A stretch of 7,208 nt of DNA, taken from the NCBI GenBank assembly GCA_041552135.1, contig JBFELL010000148.1, positions 1 through 7,208 on the forward strand, in the 5' to 3' direction. This document shows, piece after piece, positions 6,545 to 7,208 of this stretch (positions are counted from its first letter, which is position 1; every line of letters begins with the position of its first letter). The position numbers and the translations under genes are program-made. The notes under the pieces are model-generated. The model saw only the letters and a program-made list of their open reading frames with translations. It had not been told where the DNA came from and ran no database searches. This stretch comes from SZUA-186 sp041552135 (GTDB lineage Bacteria; Pseudomonadota; Gammaproteobacteria; UBA9214).

Positions 6545-7012
6545 TCACCCCCCATCCGGGGTTTGCGCCAGCTGATCGGGGTCCGGTGGCAGGTTGAGGA
6601 CATGGCCGGCGAAATGATCGACCAGGTAGCCGGCCACGTCCTTGTGCCGCACACAGCCCAGAACCTTTCCGGCTTCGTCTGTAACCGGGATCTGCCGGTA
6701 GCCGCCCTCCTGCATGAGCGTGACAACCCGCCATATCGGGTCGGCTTGTGTCACATATACCGGCTGCGGGCTCATCAGCGCCGAGACCGGCTGCTGCAGC
6801 ACAGCCTCGTTGCCAAGCACCGAAAGGAAGACATCCCGTTCCGTGAAGATGCCAGCGAGACGCCCGTCAGTGGTAATCAGGGCGTAACCCAGTCCGCTGT
6901 CACGCATCGCGCGGATGGCCTCTCCGGCACCGAGCGCGGCATCCAGCACCAGGGGTGGCTGCAGTTCCAGCGCCAGCACCTCGACAAGCCGCAGGCTGCG
7001 TTCGATTTTCAT
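6545..7012 (-). CDS. Two-CBS-domain protein, first gene of the kor operon
   Basis: The 155-residue protein is almost entirely a CBS pair: domain one about 14-70 (LGYALITTDGRLAGIFTERDVF) and domain two about 78-138 (MSPQPVYVTQADPIWRVVTLMQEGGYRQIPVTDEAGKVLGCVRHKDV). The first carries the nucleotide-contact motif TERD (57-60). In the second the Ser/Thr is replaced: RHKD (122-125), so ligand binding may be asymmetric. ATG 7012 (MKIERS) is preferred; a GTG at 7072 would add 20 residues of unconvincing sequence. The ribosome binding site is weak for both. Its TGA stop (6547-6545) is overlapped by a GTG codon in the korA frame. Position at the head of korAB, with a zinc-ribbon CBS protein at the tail, points to regulation of the enzyme. 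Function is inferred from domain and context. Confidence 0.87.
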   Translation of the reverse strand: MKIERSLRLVEVLALELQPPLVLDAALGAGEAIRAMRDSGLGYALITTDGRLAGIFTERDVFLSVLGNEAVLQQPVSALMSPQPVYVTQADPIWRVVTLMQEGGYRQIPVTDEAGKVLGCVRHKDVAGYLVDHFAGHVLNLPPDPDQLAQTPDGG

Positions 7013-7208
7013 AATCTGGTCATGACATTTACTGTTAACCGAAATACCGGTCGCAGCGACATCATCATACACTCGGCATATTGCCCGCCAGGGGCATCAT
7101 ATGCATCAACGACGCGCTGGTTTGCACTCGTTGTGAGCATACCACCGACAGGCGCGTTGAAGGAGTGTGCCTCCACATGGACCTGACGCCTTACTGATGG
7201 CTGCACGC
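7013..7208. other. Upstream region of the CBS-korAB operon
   Basis: AT-richer than the coding regions. It holds the near-palindrome GGCA-TAT-TGCC at 7075-7085, which could be an operator. On the minus strand there is TGGTATGCT (7144-7136), an extended -10 look-alike without a clear -35. A 65-codon minus-strand frame ends at 7009, overlapping the first CBS start as ATGA, but its composition does not look like a protein. Confidence 0.4.
7136..7144 (-). promoter_or_regulatory. Possible extended -10 promoter for the CBS-korAB operon
   Basis: TGGTATGCT on the minus strand matches the TGnTATnnT extended -10 pattern and would place the transcript start near 7129, giving a leader of about 115 bases before ATG 7012. 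No good -35 hexamer is seen. Tentative. Confidence 0.25.

Noticed and set aside
6486..6734. N-terminal extension of KorA inside the neighbouring CBS gene.
   Set aside because: The extra residues are out-of-frame CBS sequence rich in Arg/Gly/Pro; normal KorA proteins begin shortly before the GDSGDGMQ motif. A start at GTG 6548 remains possible.
7009..7206. 65-codon minus-strand frame whose stop overlaps the start of the first CBS gene as ATGA.
   Set aside because: Composition and lack of any motif suggest chance; it could be real only if it continues from a gene beyond the window edge.

Overview
The window looks like a chromosomal segment of a high-GC proteobacterium, most likely a gammaproteobacterium. 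A stretch of korA I counted by hand (4921-4980) is 75% G+C. The taxonomic guess rests on protein style (short YbaK/ProX-like deacylase, orphan CheR, fused-type KorA with KorB) and no database was searched. It holds seven reasonably supported genes, one edge fragment, one candidate structured RNA and several hairpins.

Left part, plus strand (1-1436): the last codons of an unidentified gene, an orphan CheR-type methyltransferase, and a YbaK/ProX-family aminoacyl-tRNA deacylase with a strong ribosome binding site.

Middle part (1437-3079), gene-poor and accessory in character: directly behind ybaK lies about 220 bases that fold into a series of compensated stems. G-U wobbles make the fold work on the minus strand but not on the plus strand. 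Layout and size suggest an IscB-associated omega RNA (HEARO) without a nuclease gene. Then follow two plus-strand genes for exported proteins of visibly lower GC (38% over 1921-1980): a Spy/CpxP-like periplasmic protein and a 48-residue secreted peptide. A textbook rho-independent terminator closes them. The next 400 bases hold a minus-strand terminator-like hairpin and nothing I can call a gene.

Right part, minus strand (3080-7012): a compact operon read right to left. It encodes a two-CBS-domain protein, KorA (gamma and alpha domains fused), KorB, and a second two-CBS protein with an N-terminal zinc ribbon. korA and korB overlap by ATGA, and the first CBS gene abuts or overlaps korA. The pair should form a 2-oxoacid (probably 2-oxoglutarate):ferredoxin oxidoreductase. 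Two potential adenylate-sensing CBS proteins bracketing the enzyme genes suggest control by cellular energy charge.
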